From NCBI RefSeq assembly GCF_900112475.1, contig NZ_FOLW01000002.1, positions 305,584 through 369,583 on the forward strand: 64,000 nt of DNA, written 5' to 3'. The notes below the pieces were generated by a model. The model saw only the letters and a program-made list of their open reading frames with translations, ran no database searches and was not told the DNA's origin. This DNA is from Pragia fontium DSM 5563 = ATCC 49100. Lineage in GTDB: Bacteria > Pseudomonadota > Gammaproteobacteria > Enterobacterales > Enterobacteriaceae. Shown here in pieces: positions 17,920-28,229 of this stretch. The first letter of the stretch is position 1. Each line of letters begins with the position of its first letter. Both the position numbers and the translations under genes were made by a program.

Positions 17920-18605
17920 TGTTATCTCAATATGAATTAGAAGCCCTGCTACTCAGCCTGAAAGTAGCCGGAGTGGCAGTTGCCTTTAGCCTGCCAATAG
18001 GGATTTTTGTCGCATGGATTCTGGCTCGCTGCAACTTTCCCGGTAAAGCGCTGGTTGATAGCGTCATTCATCTACCGCTGGTATTGCCGCCGGTGGTTAT
18101 CGGCTATTTGCTGCTGATTGGGATGGGGCGTAAGGGAATTATTGGTGAATGGTTGTATAACTGGTTTGGTTTTAGTTTTACCTTTAGTTGGCGAGGGGCG
18201 GCACTGGCCTCGGCAATTATTGCTTTTCCGCTGATGGTGAGAGCGATTCGCTTGGCATTAGAGGCGGTCGATACCAAACTGGAGCAGGCTGCCCGAACCT
18301 TAGGGGCGGGTTTCTGGCGGGTACTGTTTACCGTGACGTTACCGTTATCGTTTCCCGGGCTGCTGGCTGGCGTGGTGCTGGCTTTTGCTCGTTCACTGGG
18401 GGAGTTTGGTGCCACCATTACCTTCGTGTCCAACATTCCCGGTGAAACTCGCACCATTCCATTAGCCATGTATACGCTGATTGAAACCCCCGGCGCGGAA
18501 GGGGATGCCGCCAGACTGTGCATTATTGCTATTTTATTGTCGCTGCTATCGCTACTGATGTCGGAATGGCTATCGCGTTGGAGCCAACGGAGGTTGAAAG
18601 GCTAA
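17916..18605 (+). CDS. modB: Molybdate ABC transporter permease
   Basis: 229 residues, five to six transmembrane helices. The EAA loop that contacts ModC is [20 protein letters not shown] near residue 130. [16 protein letters not shown] is a family hallmark. Start overlaps modA by 4 bp; stop overlaps the modC ATG by 1 bp (TAATG). Confidence 0.96.
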   Translation: MMLSQYELEALLLSLKVAGVAVAFSLPIGIFVAWILARCNFPGKALVDSVIHLPLVLPPVVIGYLLLIGMGRKGIIGEWLYNWFGFSFTFSWRGAALASAIIAFPLMVRAIRLALEAVDTKLEQAARTLGAGFWRVLFTVTLPLSFPGLLAGVVLAFARSLGEFGATITFVSNIPGETRTIPLAMYTLIETPGAEGDAARLCIIAILLSLLSLLMSEWLSRWSQRRLKG

Positions 18606-19672
18606 TGCTAACCTTGAACTTTAAACAGCGTTTGGGTGACTTAGGGCTGGATGTGTCCGTTCAGGTGCCCGGCAACGGTATTACCGCCGTTTTTGGTTTA
18701 TCCGGAGCGGGTAAAACTTCGCTGATTAATGCCGTTAGTGGATTAACGCATCCTGACAGCGGAGAAATTATCTTAAACCAGCGAGTTTTGGTTGATTGTG
18801 CTAAAGGTTATTTTTTACCCCCTGAAAAGCGACATATTGGTTATGTGTTTCAAGAAGCCCGGCTATTTCCCCATTACAGTACCAAAGGTAATCTACAGTA
18901 TGGAATGAAGCCCAGTATGGCTGCTCAATTCGATACCATTGTTGAGCTATTGGGTATTGGTCATTTACTTAAGCGCTTTCCGATGACCTTATCCGGTGGT
19001 GAAAAACAGCGGGTAGCAATAGGCAGAGCTTTGCTGACCGCGCCGGAGCTACTGTTGATGGATGAGCCTCTGGCCTCGCTGGATGTACCGCGTAAACGGG
19101 AATTGATCCCTTATTTGGAGCGTTTGGCACACGATGTAAATATTCCTATTCTGTACGTGACCCACAGTCTGGAAGAGATTTTACGCTTGGCTAAACAGGT
19201 TATCATTCTGGATGCGGGGAAAGTCAGGGCCTCTGGAGAACTGGAAACCGTTTGGGCCAGTGAAGCGATGAGCCCATGGTTACATCAGGAAGAGCGCAGC
19301 AGCATTCTTAATCTAACGCTACTTAAACAGCATGATAACTATCCAATGACTGGTTTGGCGTTAGGGGATGATTGCTTATGGGTCAGTAAGGTTGATGCTC
19401 GACCCGGGGAAAAACTACGCGTGCGTATTAACGCTGCGGATGTATCTTTGGTATTAGCGCTGCCGCAACAAAGCAGCATTCGTAATATTCTCGCCGCTGA
19501 GGTCGTAGACGTGTATACATCGGAAGATAAGGTAGACGTCAAGTTATCCGTTGGTCAGCACTACCTCTGGGCTCGGATCACGCCATGGGCCCGAGACGAA
19601 TTAAATATTGTCGTAGGGCAGCGGCTGTACGCTCAAATTAAGAGTGTATCGATGAGTCGTGAAGCCTGGTAA
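18605..19672 (+). CDS. modC: Molybdate ABC transporter ATPase
   Basis: 355 residues from the ATG at 18605, which overlaps the modB stop; E. coli ModC is 352. Walker [10 protein letters not shown], signature [16 protein letters not shown], Walker [13 protein letters not shown] and switch His in YVTHS are intact. A C-terminal Mop/TOBE domain (from about residue 290) can bind molybdate and feedback-inhibit transport. An in-frame extension upstream to 18518 lies inside modB and is rejected. Confidence 0.96.
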   Translation: MLTLNFKQRLGDLGLDVSVQVPGNGITAVFGLSGAGKTSLINAVSGLTHPDSGEIILNQRVLVDCAKGYFLPPEKRHIGYVFQEARLFPHYSTKGNLQYGMKPSMAAQFDTIVELLGIGHLLKRFPMTLSGGEKQRVAIGRALLTAPELLLMDEPLASLDVPRKRELIPYLERLAHDVNIPILYVTHSLEEILRLAKQVIILDAGKVRASGELETVWASEAMSPWLHQEERSSILNLTLLKQHDNYPMTGLALGDDCLWVSKVDARPGEKLRVRINAADVSLVLALPQQSSIRNILAAEVVDVYTSEDKVDVKLSVGQHYLWARITPWARDELNIVVGQRLYAQIKSVSMSREAW

Positions 19673-19677
19673 AACAG

Positions 19678-19707
19678 CTGGTTATTCAGGGGAACCTGAA
19701 TAACCAG
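19678..19707. terminator. Bidirectional hairpin between modC and ybhA
   Basis: CTGGTTATTCAGG-ggaa-CCTGAATAACCAG, 13-bp perfect arms between convergent genes, flanked by AAAA on the left and TTT on the right. Confidence 0.75.
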
Positions 19708-19717
19708 TTTGGCCCAG

Positions 19718-20536
19718 CTACAGCACATATTGCCGAATAGTATTGGCAATTGCGGGTGTTTCATTCTCGCCAATAACCATATCGGCGTGGACTTTGACAT
19801 CTTGGTTACTATTCCCCATCGCGACGCCTAATCCTACCTGCGTGAGCATACTCACATCGTTGAGGTTATCACCGAAGGCGATAACCTTATCCATACTGAT
19901 ACCCTGAGATTCAACCCATTCACGTAGCCGGTTACCTTTGCTGTTACCCTGTTGAGCAAGGTCGATCTGGTTATGCCAGGAACGCTCACAGGAAAGCCCC
20001 AGTTCATCTTCTATCAGTGCGCTGAAGTGGTTTAAGGCATCGGTATCTTCGCTGGACGTGGCAAATTTCCACACGTTCTCTGCATTGTTAATGGCTGTTT
20101 CAAACGTATCGACGTGCAGTATATTCGGCCGTTGGTTCTCGGGCAGGCGCTCTGACCAGGCATACCAGCGGGTAATATTGTCATCACGCTGTTCAAAGGT
20201 CATGGCATTATCAATATACATCAGGCTCTGAATAGGGTAATCACGTAACAGTTGTGCTACGCGTATTGCCTGTGGCTTGGTTAGCGGTGTTCCCGACAGA
20301 ACCTGCTGTTTTTGATAATCATAACTATAGGTGCCATTACAGCAGATGGCAGGGGTATCAAGTTGCAAGGCCTGATAAAAAGGGTGAATGGCCACATGGT
20401 GACGGCCGGTCACAATGATCACCTTCACGCCTTGCTTACGCGCCTGAGTGAGCGCTTCTAGCGACTCTGGCAAGATCTGTTTCTGTGAGTTAAGCAAGGT
20501 TCCGTCTAGGTCAAGGGCAATAATTTGATATTTCAT
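19718..20536 (-). CDS. ybhA: HAD-family phosphatase YbhA (pyridoxal phosphate phosphatase)
   Basis: 272 residues, a Cof-type HAD phosphatase. Motif I is ALDLDGTLL with the nucleophilic Asp at residue 9, motif II is VIIVTGR, motif III is the Lys in QGNSKGNRL, and motif IV is FGDNLNDVSML. Same length and place (next to modC) as E. coli YbhA, which dephosphorylates pyridoxal 5'-phosphate and sugar phosphates. Monocistronic by position. Confidence 0.9.
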   Translation of the reverse strand: MKYQIIALDLDGTLLNSQKQILPESLEALTQARKQGVKVIIVTGRHHVAIHPFYQALQLDTPAICCNGTYSYDYQKQQVLSGTPLTKPQAIRVAQLLRDYPIQSLMYIDNAMTFEQRDDNITRWYAWSERLPENQRPNILHVDTFETAINNAENVWKFATSSEDTDALNHFSALIEDELGLSCERSWHNQIDLAQQGNSKGNRLREWVESQGISMDKVIAFGDNLNDVSMLTQVGLGVAMGNSNQDVKVHADMVIGENETPAIANTIRQYVL

Positions 20537-21309
20537 AACCTGTATGCCATCTGTTTTTTATGAGTGAAAGAAGAAGAATATCGGCATTAATTCGAGCATA
20601 AAAGCCTCCTATTATCAAAGTTTAATTGTCGACATAGACGGATAAGCATGATTGGTAACATATCTGTAATATTACTGGAATATTCTATGTAAACGCATAA
20701 CAGGACTTACTGTATTTCTTGTGTGGCAAGTAAAGGCTTATTGACAGGTAAGTTATACATATTATTGGAAATCAGGCGGATAAGCGTATTTATTCTATTG
20801 ATGAGATAAAGCCTGTGTAATGTAGCATTGTTAGAATGTCATAAAGATTTTTTTCAGACTTTTTTAAGCATAAATCTCTAGTAAACCAGTGTAAAAAAAA
20901 TTTCTTAAAGCAGAATTTCGACACGAATTGAAGTTACCCGCCTTACGCAATGTAGCAGTATTAGTAGGAATTTTTTACTTATCCACTATTCCTGTGGATA
21001 ACCTTGTGCATTAACGTTAGAAAAGCGGTTTTGGCCTAGGTATCATGCGGCTTGTTCGGATTTTGTCTGCATTCTCGACGATGATTAAAAATCATTTATT
21101 ATCATGCAGTTAATTAAAATCAAGAGGCCTAAAACCAACGCATTTCCGTTTAGTATTATTCACCTATAGAATAAGTCGAAATATAAAATGTCAACTTTTT
21201 TCTGGGGATAAATTACATTTCTATAGCTTGACTATTCACCTTTATGGTTATACCTAGCAACTGACATTTTTGTTGTTTTAAAATTAAGCAGTTAGCTAAA
21301 GTTATTTTA
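20537..21309. other. Gene-free stretch between ybhA and uvrB
   Basis: About 770 bp, AT-rich. No reading frame, tRNA or known RNA is recognised. E. coli has the bio operon in this interval. Notable features are an inverted pair of DnaA-type boxes at 20979-21001 (separate entry) and two partly complementary runs, GGTTTTGGCCTAGG near 21029 and AGGCCTAAAACC near 21125, that could pair across about 85 nt. Confidence 0.5.
20979..21001. promoter_or_regulatory. Inverted pair of DnaA-like boxes upstream of uvrB
   Basis: TTATCCACT at 20979-20987 and TGTGGATAA at 20993-21001; the second is a perfect TTATCCACA on the minus strand. They face each other with a 5-bp gap. A DnaA-box-like sequence has been described upstream of E. 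coli uvrB. Function here is unproven. Confidence 0.5.
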
Positions 21310-21333
21310 TACTGGATTAATATACAGTATAAT
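21310..21333 (+). promoter_or_regulatory. LexA (SOS) box and -10 of uvrB
   Basis: TACTG-N10-CAGTA at 21310-21329 is a full SOS box, with an AT-only core apart from one G, overlapping a perfect TATAAT at 21328-21333. It lies about 105 bp before the uvrB ATG. This predicts DNA-damage induction, as in E. coli. Confidence 0.85.
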
Positions 21334-21434
21334 GCGAGTGGCAAAAACCTGTCTAGCTCCACATAATAGATTTTGCGATCTTCACCGAACTTTGTTTTTA
21401 GGTCACTGGTTTTTCAATTCAGGTAGCATGAGCG

Positions 21435-23456
21435 ATGAGTAAAACATTCAAATTAAATTCAGCCTTTCAACCCGCAGGGGATCAACCTGAGGCCATCAGA
21501 CGGTTGAGTGAAGGATTAGAAGATGGATTAGCCCATCAAACGCTGCTTGGCGTAACGGGCTCCGGTAAGACCTTTACCATTGCCAATGTCATTGCTCAAC
21601 TTGATCGACCAACAATGATACTTGCACCAAACAAAACGTTGGCGGCACAGTTGTACGGTGAAATGAAGGCTTTCTTTCCTGAGAATGCGGTAGAGTATTT
21701 CGTTTCTTACTATGACTACTATCAACCCGAAGCGTATGTACCCAGCTCTGATACGTTTATTGAGAAAGATGCCTCTATTAACGAACATATAGAGCAAATG
21801 CGCTTGTCTGCGACTAAAGCGTTATTGGAACGCCGCGATGTGGTGCTGGTTGCGTCGGTGTCTGCCATCTATGGTCTGGGCGATCCTGATGCTTATTTAA
21901 AAATGATGCTGCATTTGACCCGCGGGATGATTATCGATCAGCGTTCCATTCTTAAGCGGCTATCGGAATTGCAATATACCCGCAACGATCAGGTTTTTCA
22001 GCGCAGTACTTTCCGGGTACGTGGCGAAGTGATTGACGTTTTCCCGGCGGAATCCGATGAGTATGCACTGCGTATTGAACTATTTGATGATGAGGTTGAG
22101 CGGTTATCGGTATTTGATCCGTTAACCGGTCAGGTTCAACAAGTGGTACCTCGTTTTACCATCTACCCTAAAACCCACTATGTCACGCCGCGCGAACGTA
22201 TTCTGGAAGCGATTGAAGGCATTAAAGTGGAGTTGGCGGATCGCCGCAGAGTGTTGCTGGCAAATGATAAGCTGGTGGAAGAACAACGTCTGACCCAACG
22301 TACTCAGTTTGACATTGAGATGATGAATGAGCTGGGTTACTGCTCAGGAATAGAAAACTATTCGCGCTACCTGTCCGGACGTGGTGAGGGCTATCCGCCG
22401 CCAACCCTGTTTGACTATCTGCCGGCAGACGGTTTATTGGTGATTGATGAGTCTCACGTCACTGTGCCACAGATTGGGGGGATGTATCGCGGCGACCGTT
22501 CCCGTAAAGAGACGCTGGTAGAGTACGGTTTCCGCCTGCCTTCGGCACTGGATAACCGACCGCTGCGCTTTGAAGAGTTTGAACAACTGGCACCACAGAC
22601 CATTTATGTCTCCGCTACGCCGGGCAATTACGAGCTGGAAAAATCTGGCGGAGAGATCATCGAGCAGGTGGTGCGTCCGACAGGGCTTCTGGATCCGGAG
22701 ATTGAAGTCAGGCCGGTGGGCACTCAGGTTGACGACCTGTTATCCGAAATTCGTATTCGGGTAGAGAAGAATGAACGGGTACTGGTTACCACGCTAACCA
22801 AACGTATGGCTGAAGATCTGACGGAATATCTGGAAGAGCACGGCGAGCGAGTACGCTATTTGCACTCAGATATTGATACCGTTGAACGGGTGGAGATTAT
22901 CCGCGATTTGCGCCTAGGCGAGTTCGACGTTCTGGTAGGTATCAACCTCTTGCGAGAAGGTCTGGATATGCCGGAAGTGTCGCTGGTTGCCATTTTGGAT
23001 GCCGATAAAGAAGGCTTCTTGCGCTCAGAACGTTCGCTGATTCAGACCATTGGTCGTGCGGCGCGAAATCTGAACGGTAAAGCGATTCTCTATGGCGATA
23101 GAGTGACTAACTCGATGGCTAAGGCGATAGGAGAAACCGAACGGCGTAGAGCGCGGCAAATAGCGTATAACGCCGAGAATGGTATTGTGCCGCAGGGACT
23201 GAATAAGTCCGTTGAGGATATTCTTGAGTTAGGCCAGGGTCTGGGTACGCTGAAAAATAATAAAGGTCGCGGCAAGAAGAAAGCCGCAGAGCCAGCGGCA
23301 GATTACACTGCACTGACACCGCAGGCGTTGGATAAGAAAATCCGCGAGCTGGAAGGCAAGATGTATGAACATGCGCAGAATCTGGAGTTTGAAGAGGCTG
23401 CTCATCTCAGGGATCAATTACAGAAACTGAGGGAACAGTTTATTGCCCTGTCATAA
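21435..23456 (+). CDS. uvrB: UvrABC system protein B
   Basis: 673 residues, identical in length to E. coli UvrB. Damage-verifying helicase-like subunit of nucleotide excision repair. Walker A GVTGSGKT is near residue 40, the beta-hairpin region is [16 protein letters not shown], Walker B is LLVIDESHV, motif VI is QTIGRAARN, and the C-terminal UVR domain ([25 protein letters not shown]) contacts UvrC. SOS-controlled by the upstream LexA box. Confidence 0.98.
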   Translation: MSKTFKLNSAFQPAGDQPEAIRRLSEGLEDGLAHQTLLGVTGSGKTFTIANVIAQLDRPTMILAPNKTLAAQLYGEMKAFFPENAVEYFVSYYDYYQPEAYVPSSDTFIEKDASINEHIEQMRLSATKALLERRDVVLVASVSAIYGLGDPDAYLKMMLHLTRGMIIDQRSILKRLSELQYTRNDQVFQRSTFRVRGEVIDVFPAESDEYALRIELFDDEVERLSVFDPLTGQVQQVVPRFTIYPKTHYVTPRERILEAIEGIKVELADRRRVLLANDKLVEEQRLTQRTQFDIEMMNELGYCSGIENYSRYLSGRGEGYPPPTLFDYLPADGLLVIDESHVTVPQIGGMYRGDRSRKETLVEYGFRLPSALDNRPLRFEEFEQLAPQTIYVSATPGNYELEKSGGEIIEQVVRPTGLLDPEIEVRPVGTQVDDLLSEIRIRVEKNERVLVTTLTKRMAEDLTEYLEEHGERVRYLHSDIDTVERVEIIRDLRLGEFDVLVGINLLREGLDMPEVSLVAILDADKEGFLRSERSLIQTIGRAARNLNGKAILYGDRVTNSMAKAIGETERRRARQIAYNAENGIVPQGLNKSVEDILELGQGLGTLKNNKGRGKKKAAEPAADYTALTPQALDKKIRELEGKMYEHAQNLEFEEAAHLRDQLQKLREQFIALS

Positions 23457-23480
23457 CTCTCGTTAAAATATTAGCGACTG

Positions 23481-23517
23481 CGGCCAGCTTGTTAAATACA
23501 TGACTGGCCGTTTTTAT
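23481..23517. terminator. Terminator after uvrB
   Basis: CGGCCAG-N16-CTGGCCG followed by TTTTTATT on the plus strand; overlaps the last codons of the convergent gene. Confidence 0.75.
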
Positions 23518-24485
23518 TGGCGACGATTGCGGATTAACCGATCTTGCTCCACGCCGGCATTCGCGGTTGGCTCGATGTTTTTGAGTTGGCCGTTTGACTG
23601 TATCAACTGCCAGCCCTGACTTTTATCATAGTAATAAACGTTGCCGTCTTTACCTGCGTAGACACGTTGTGCTGAACGAACTGAATTGCTGTCGATGCTT
23701 TGGGGAGATGGCGCATTACGGTAAACGCCAGAATCCAGGTCATTTTGAGCATGGCTGCTGCTGTAGCTAACTGTTCCCCGCTGTTTATTTCCGGTGATTT
23801 TATGATAGCCACTGCTGCCGATATGGTCATGATTGATAGTCGAGTCCGACCAGACTATTCGAGTGGTCTGATCCAAGGTGTTTCCCTGACCCGCATCAAG
23901 ATTATTAAGCATCACAACAGGGCCATTGCCCCAGAGATTGCCAAAAGGTCGGTACCAGATGGAAACGTCGCTTTGGTTGGAAATCAACTGATGTACGCCT
24001 TCTGGCATAGTATTGGCAAACTGATTGAGATTCACCATTAGCGTTTTCTGCTGAAGGGCGGTATTGATCTGTGCTAAATAGTTAGCTCGATCGGATGCGC
24101 TGCCGGGAAGGTTGGTTTGTTGAATAATCATGTCGTATAGCCGGGTGGTACCGGCCAGCATATTGCTTTCAATCAAGGCCGAGAACCAGATAACGCCATA
24201 TAACCTCTGGCTGGCGCTATTTTCATGCTTATTTGTTGCCATGCCTCGATTAAATGAAACGGCCAAACGTCCGGTAACTTGATGACCTTGCAGACTATCT
24301 AGCTGGGGTGGATAAAAGGTTACCGGAGCGCGGCTAATTACCGTGTAATGACGAGATGGCTGAGTATGTTCTGAATAGGTAATTTGACCCGAAGATGAAA
24401 TGGTTTTAGCTGCCAGTACCGGTTGGGTAGAGGTAAGGACGAGACTTAGCAATGCTATAGACAGGGGCACAGCTTTATTTAACAT
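23514..24485 (-). CDS. Secreted protein of unknown function
   Basis: 323 residues with a clear signal peptide (1-25, cleavage after VLAA). Not recognised. The middle section (about 80-200) has regular secondary-structure patterning, e.g. RLYGVIWFSALIESNMLAGTTRLYDMI; the later half is rich in Ser, Asn, Gly and His. The C-terminus RVYAGKDGNVYYYDKSQGWQLIQ resembles short 'x-D-G-N-V-Y-x-W' motifs at the ends of some secreted DUF proteins, which is only a loose likeness. Ribosome site GGAGAAACATT. No functional neighbour: uvrB converges and the VF530 gene diverges. Confidence 0.8.
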   Translation of the reverse strand: MLNKAVPLSIALLSLVLTSTQPVLAAKTISSSGQITYSEHTQPSRHYTVISRAPVTFYPPQLDSLQGHQVTGRLAVSFNRGMATNKHENSASQRLYGVIWFSALIESNMLAGTTRLYDMIIQQTNLPGSASDRANYLAQINTALQQKTLMVNLNQFANTMPEGVHQLISNQSDVSIWYRPFGNLWGNGPVVMLNNLDAGQGNTLDQTTRIVWSDSTINHDHIGSSGYHKITGNKQRGTVSYSSSHAQNDLDSGVYRNAPSPQSIDSNSVRSAQRVYAGKDGNVYYYDKSQGWQLIQSNGQLKNIEPTANAGVEQDRLIRNRRQ

Positions 24486-24727
24486 GGCAATGTTTCTCCG
24501 GTATAGACCGCTAATATTGAATAATATAGGATTTGCAACTCAGTCATCTTTAAATGCAAAAGCGACATAAATCGGTCTTATCTTTAATGATACGTTAGAC
24601 GATCAAGACGTTGTCAGTTGCAAAAGATTATCTTCCAACCCGGTAAATTGGTGAGTGTAGGGCCGTGACCAGACAGCGGCATCTTGCTATACTTTGCCCT
24701 CTTTATAACAGTATAAGTGGTTATTTA

Positions 24728-25000
24728 ATGCAACATCAGTCAAAAGATCCCCTTCACGGCATTACGCTGGAACGTTTATTAACGACGTTAGTAGAAAAAT
24801 ACGGTTGGGAGTCGCTGGCTCGTGAAGTGAGTATCAACTGTTTCAAAAATGACCCCAGCATTAAATCCAGCCTGAAATTTCTGCGCCGTACTCCATGGGC
24901 CCGTAAACAGGTAGAAGATCTGTATATCCATAGCCTCAACGATAATCTTGATAATAAACGTGATGAAGTTAACAATCCGTGGGGAAAGTGGGTTAAGTAA
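24728..25000 (+). CDS. VF530-family (DUF2132) DNA-binding-like protein
   Basis: 90 residues. [66 protein letters not shown] is typical of the VF530 family, small helical proteins suggested from structure to bind DNA. The ATG at 24728 is chosen because homology starts there; an upstream in-frame extension to 24665 has no family similarity. It ends 73 bp before cas3, on the same strand, but a promoter-like sequence sits between them. No known role in CRISPR. Confidence 0.85.
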   Translation: MQHQSKDPLHGITLERLLTTLVEKYGWESLAREVSINCFKNDPSIKSSLKFLRRTPWARKQVEDLYIHSLNDNLDNKRDEVNNPWGKWVK

Positions 25001-25004
25001 CTAA

Positions 25005-25032
25005 TTGATGGTTAAATGAATTTTTCTATTAT
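25005..25032 (+). promoter_or_regulatory. Candidate cas3 promoter
   Basis: TTGATG, 16-bp spacer, TATTAT; about 41 bp before the cas3 ATG. Good hexamers and spacing for a sigma-70 promoter. Confidence 0.5.
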
Positions 25033-25073
25033 GCTATGTTATTCATACCCTTATGTTTGCATAGCGATAGGTT

Positions 25074-28000
25074 ATGGATGACTTTTCTCCCTCCGATCTC
25101 AAAATCATTCTACATTCCCCAAAAGCTAATCTTTACGGCCTTGAACACCTTTTAAGGAAAACTGGCGAGGACAGTTGGCAGTTCGCCCAAAGTTTGCAAA
25201 TTTTGACGGTTTTGGCTGCGTTATTTCATGATGTAGGTAAGTCGTCCGTTGGTTTTCAAAACAAACTTAAAGGTATCGATAGCGGACTGAAAGGTGATCC
25301 ATTTCGCCATGAATGGGTCTCTATGCGAATTTTTCAGGCGATTGTTGGTAAGGCTGAAACCGATGAGCAATGGTTAACTTTCCTGAAAGATTTTAACCAG
25401 TTTGAACAGGATTATCCCCAGTGGCAGCAGGATATTTTTAAAGATGGCATTGATAATGACGATAAACAAGATGCCAGATATTACGCCTGGCAATCGTTGC
25501 CTCCACTGGCCCGTGCCGTTGGTTGGCTAATTACCTCCCATCATCGGATGCCGTTTTATGCTGATGGGGAAGAAAATAGTGAACGTTCAATTGATGAGGC
25601 ATTTTTCAAACATCTGAGTCCGGTTAATGGCTGGGTACAGAATCGATATGAGCCTGTGGCCAAGGAATATATTCAGTCGTTCTGGACGTTTGAGAGCATG
25701 GTTACCGAGAGTCACTCATGGCGGAAAAGTATCGCTCGTTGGGCAGATAAAGCCCTGAGTGACAGATATTTAGCCCAGCAGAACAATTTTAGCTTTTTTG
25801 ACCCGCTCTTGATGCACTTATCCCGCATGAGCCTGATGGTGGGGGATCACACTTATTCTGGTTTACCTCGCCATCGTCAGTACGGCGATAAAGATTTTTC
25901 TCTATATGCCAATACCGAGAAAAGGGATGAAAAAGCATCTCAGGTCAAGATGCGTCAGCGATTGGATGAACACCTGTTAGGCGTTGCCCGTCAGTCTGAA
26001 CAGTTTAGTCAACTGCTGCCAAAGATTGCCGATAATCTGCCATCCATTGCCGATCATAAAGCGTTTAAGAAACGCACTGCCGATCCACGTTTTAGTTGGC
26101 AAAATCAGGCTTATGAGTTGGCCTGTCAGTTAAGAACTAAAAGTGAACGTGGCGGGTTCTTTGGCATCAATATCGCCTCTACCGGATGTGGTAAGACTCT
26201 GGGTAACGGCCGGATTATGTACGGATTAAGCGATCCGGATAAAGGTGCGCGTTTTACCATGGCGCTGGGCTTACGCGTGCTGACGTTACAAACCGGTCGG
26301 GAATACCGACAGCGCATGAGCTTAACCAAAGAGGATTTAGCTATTCTGGTTGGTGGTCAGGCGGTTATCGATGTGTTTAACCTGCGTCATGATGATAAAG
26401 AGAAGCGGATGGTGCTCAATGATGAAACGGAGCACCATCAAGCCCAGATAAATCATTATGGGATTGGTAGTGAGTCAGCGCAGGATTTTCAAGATGATTA
26501 CGTTTACTTTGACAGCCCGATAGAAGATCACCATTTAGGTTCGGTTCTGCGCGACGAGAAAGCCAAAAAGTTACTGTATGCGCCCATTGTCACCTGCACC
26601 ATTGATCACTTGGTTGGAGCGACAGAAACTGCCAGAGGCGGCAAATTTATCGTGCCTATGCTGCGGCTGTTGTCATCGGATTTGATTCTGGATGAACCGG
26701 ATGATTTTAATCTGGAAGACTTACCGGCCCTGACGCGATTGGTGAATATGGCTGGGATGCTCGGTAGCCGAATATTACTCTCTTCAGCAACCTTGCCACC
26801 GGATATGCTGGCTGGACTATTTGAGGCCTATCAGGCCGGGCGGATGATTTGGAATCGTCATCATGCTATTCAGGCATCGCCGGTTGTCTGCGCCTGGTTT
26901 GACGAAACCGAGGTTAAATCGGTGGATTGCGTCGATAAGGCGCAGTTTACTCAGGAAAATACTCAGTTTGTTGCTAATCGCGTTATCAGGCTGAATCAAT
27001 CTCCAATACTGCGGCAGGGGGCTATCTTGCCTTTGTCGGTTAAGCCAAAGAAAAGCCTTGAATTTAATCAGTTGGCGCAGGATCTGTTGCAGGGTATACA
27101 ACGGTTACATAGCGATCATCAGCAAACCTGCCCGCAAACCGGCAAGCGAGTGAGCTTTGGCTTAATTCGATTAAGTAACATTAGTCCATTGGTTGAACTG
27201 GCTCAGGCCCTTTATCAAAGCGATGGTTTGGCCGATGCTGACATCCGGTTATGCGTTTATCATGCCAGACAACTTTTTGCCCTGCGTTCTGATTTAGAAA
27301 ATCAGTTGGATCAGATTCTTCATCGTAAAGAACAACAGAATATATTTCGCCATCCGGCGGTGGCATCTGTATTAGCTGAATCGGCGTCACCGAATGTGAT
27401 ATTTATCGTACTGGCTACACCGGTGGCGGAAGTTGGGCGCGATCATGATTATGATTGGGCGATTGTTGAGCCTTCCAGTATGCGTTCGATTATTCAATTA
27501 GCCGGGCGGATACAGCGGCATCGGCAGGAGCCGGTATCGACGCCGAATATGCTGATGATGAGTACGAATATTCGGGCGTTGCAGCAGGGGAAAGACTTGG
27601 GAGCGGGTCATATACCGGTGTTTTGTCTGCCGGGGTTTGAATCTACCTCGAATAAACTAAGCGGGCCAGAACTCATATTACGTTCACATAACTCGGCGGA
27701 TATCTTACTGACTGCGTTAGACAATATTAATTCAGTTTCGCGTATCAGTAAGCCTAAACCGCAGATTCCATTAATTGCTTTGGAACATGCGGCGATTGCC
27801 CGAGTCATGAATAAGCCTGATGGAAAGCTGAATTTAGTGAATGCATGGTGGCGTCCTTCGCCCAATTCGGTGGTTCAATCAGCGAATCCTTATTTATTTC
27901 ATTTACAAAAGCAAACACCATTTAGGAAAAGTGTTCGGCAGACGCATTATATTTGTTTAATTAACGATGAGGAAAAGTTTGAATTCAGGGATATGAAGTA

Positions 28001-28229
28001 TATCACTCAGACGGAACAAGCTAAATTTGAGGTGGATATCAATATTGTGCATAACCATAAGGTAACTCCATGGTTGAATCAGCAGTATAAAACAGTATTG
28101 GAAGGGCTGGCGGATGACATTGGGGAAAAAGACTTAAATAAGCTGGGGATTAAATTTGGCTTTGTTGATTTAGATGAACGTCAATTATCATGGAAATTTC
28201 ATCCATTGCTGGGTTTTTGGCCTAAATAA
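25074..28229 (+). CDS. cas3: Type I-F Cas3 nuclease-helicase without a Cas2 domain
   Basis: 1051 residues. An HD nuclease domain comes first: His52-Asp53 (FHDVGK), His79 (FRHEW), His156-His157 (SHHRMP) and Asp258 (VGDH). The SF2 helicase follows: Walker A STGCGKT near 370, DEPDD near 540, SSATLPP, and motif VI QLAGRIQRHR near 810. The helicase and C-terminus (EVGRDHDYDWAIVEPSSMRS, ending HPLLGFWPK) are of I-F type. In canonical I-F the protein is a Cas2-Cas3 fusion, with about 100 extra N-terminal residues before the HD domain. Here only about 50 residues precede HD, and a stop codon lies directly before the ATG, so the Cas2 domain is absent. Nuclease and helicase residues look intact. Confidence 0.93.
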   Translation: MDDFSPSDLKIILHSPKANLYGLEHLLRKTGEDSWQFAQSLQILTVLAALFHDVGKSSVGFQNKLKGIDSGLKGDPFRHEWVSMRIFQAIVGKAETDEQWLTFLKDFNQFEQDYPQWQQDIFKDGIDNDDKQDARYYAWQSLPPLARAVGWLITSHHRMPFYADGEENSERSIDEAFFKHLSPVNGWVQNRYEPVAKEYIQSFWTFESMVTESHSWRKSIARWADKALSDRYLAQQNNFSFFDPLLMHLSRMSLMVGDHTYSGLPRHRQYGDKDFSLYANTEKRDEKASQVKMRQRLDEHLLGVARQSEQFSQLLPKIADNLPSIADHKAFKKRTADPRFSWQNQAYELACQLRTKSERGGFFGINIASTGCGKTLGNGRIMYGLSDPDKGARFTMALGLRVLTLQTGREYRQRMSLTKEDLAILVGGQAVIDVFNLRHDDKEKRMVLNDETEHHQAQINHYGIGSESAQDFQDDYVYFDSPIEDHHLGSVLRDEKAKKLLYAPIVTCTIDHLVGATETARGGKFIVPMLRLLSSDLILDEPDDFNLEDLPALTRLVNMAGMLGSRILLSSATLPPDMLAGLFEAYQAGRMIWNRHHAIQASPVVCAWFDETEVKSVDCVDKAQFTQENTQFVANRVIRLNQSPILRQGAILPLSVKPKKSLEFNQLAQDLLQGIQRLHSDHQQTCPQTGKRVSFGLIRLSNISPLVELAQALYQSDGLADADIRLCVYHARQLFALRSDLENQLDQILHRKEQQNIFRHPAVASVLAESASPNVIFIVLATPVAEVGRDHDYDWAIVEPSSMRSIIQLAGRIQRHRQEPVSTPNMLMMSTNIRALQQGKDLGAGHIPVFCLPGFESTSNKLSGPELILRSHNSADILLTALDNINSVSRISKPKPQIPLIALEHAAIARVMNKPDGKLNLVNAWWRPSPNSVVQSANPYLFHLQKQTPFRKSVRQTHYICLINDEEKFEFRDMKYITQTEQAKFEVDINIVHNHKVTPWLNQQYKTVLEGLADDIGEKDLNKLGIKFGFVDLDERQLSWKFHPLLGFWPK

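Noticed and set aside
20979-21001. Replication origin
   Set aside because: Only two DnaA-like boxes, no AT-rich 13-mer set, and no dnaA, gidA or mioC genes nearby.
25001-25073. A separate small cas2 gene or remnant before cas3
   Set aside because: Only 73 bp lie between the VF530 stop and the cas3 ATG, and an in-frame stop directly precedes it; no Cas2-like sequence fits.
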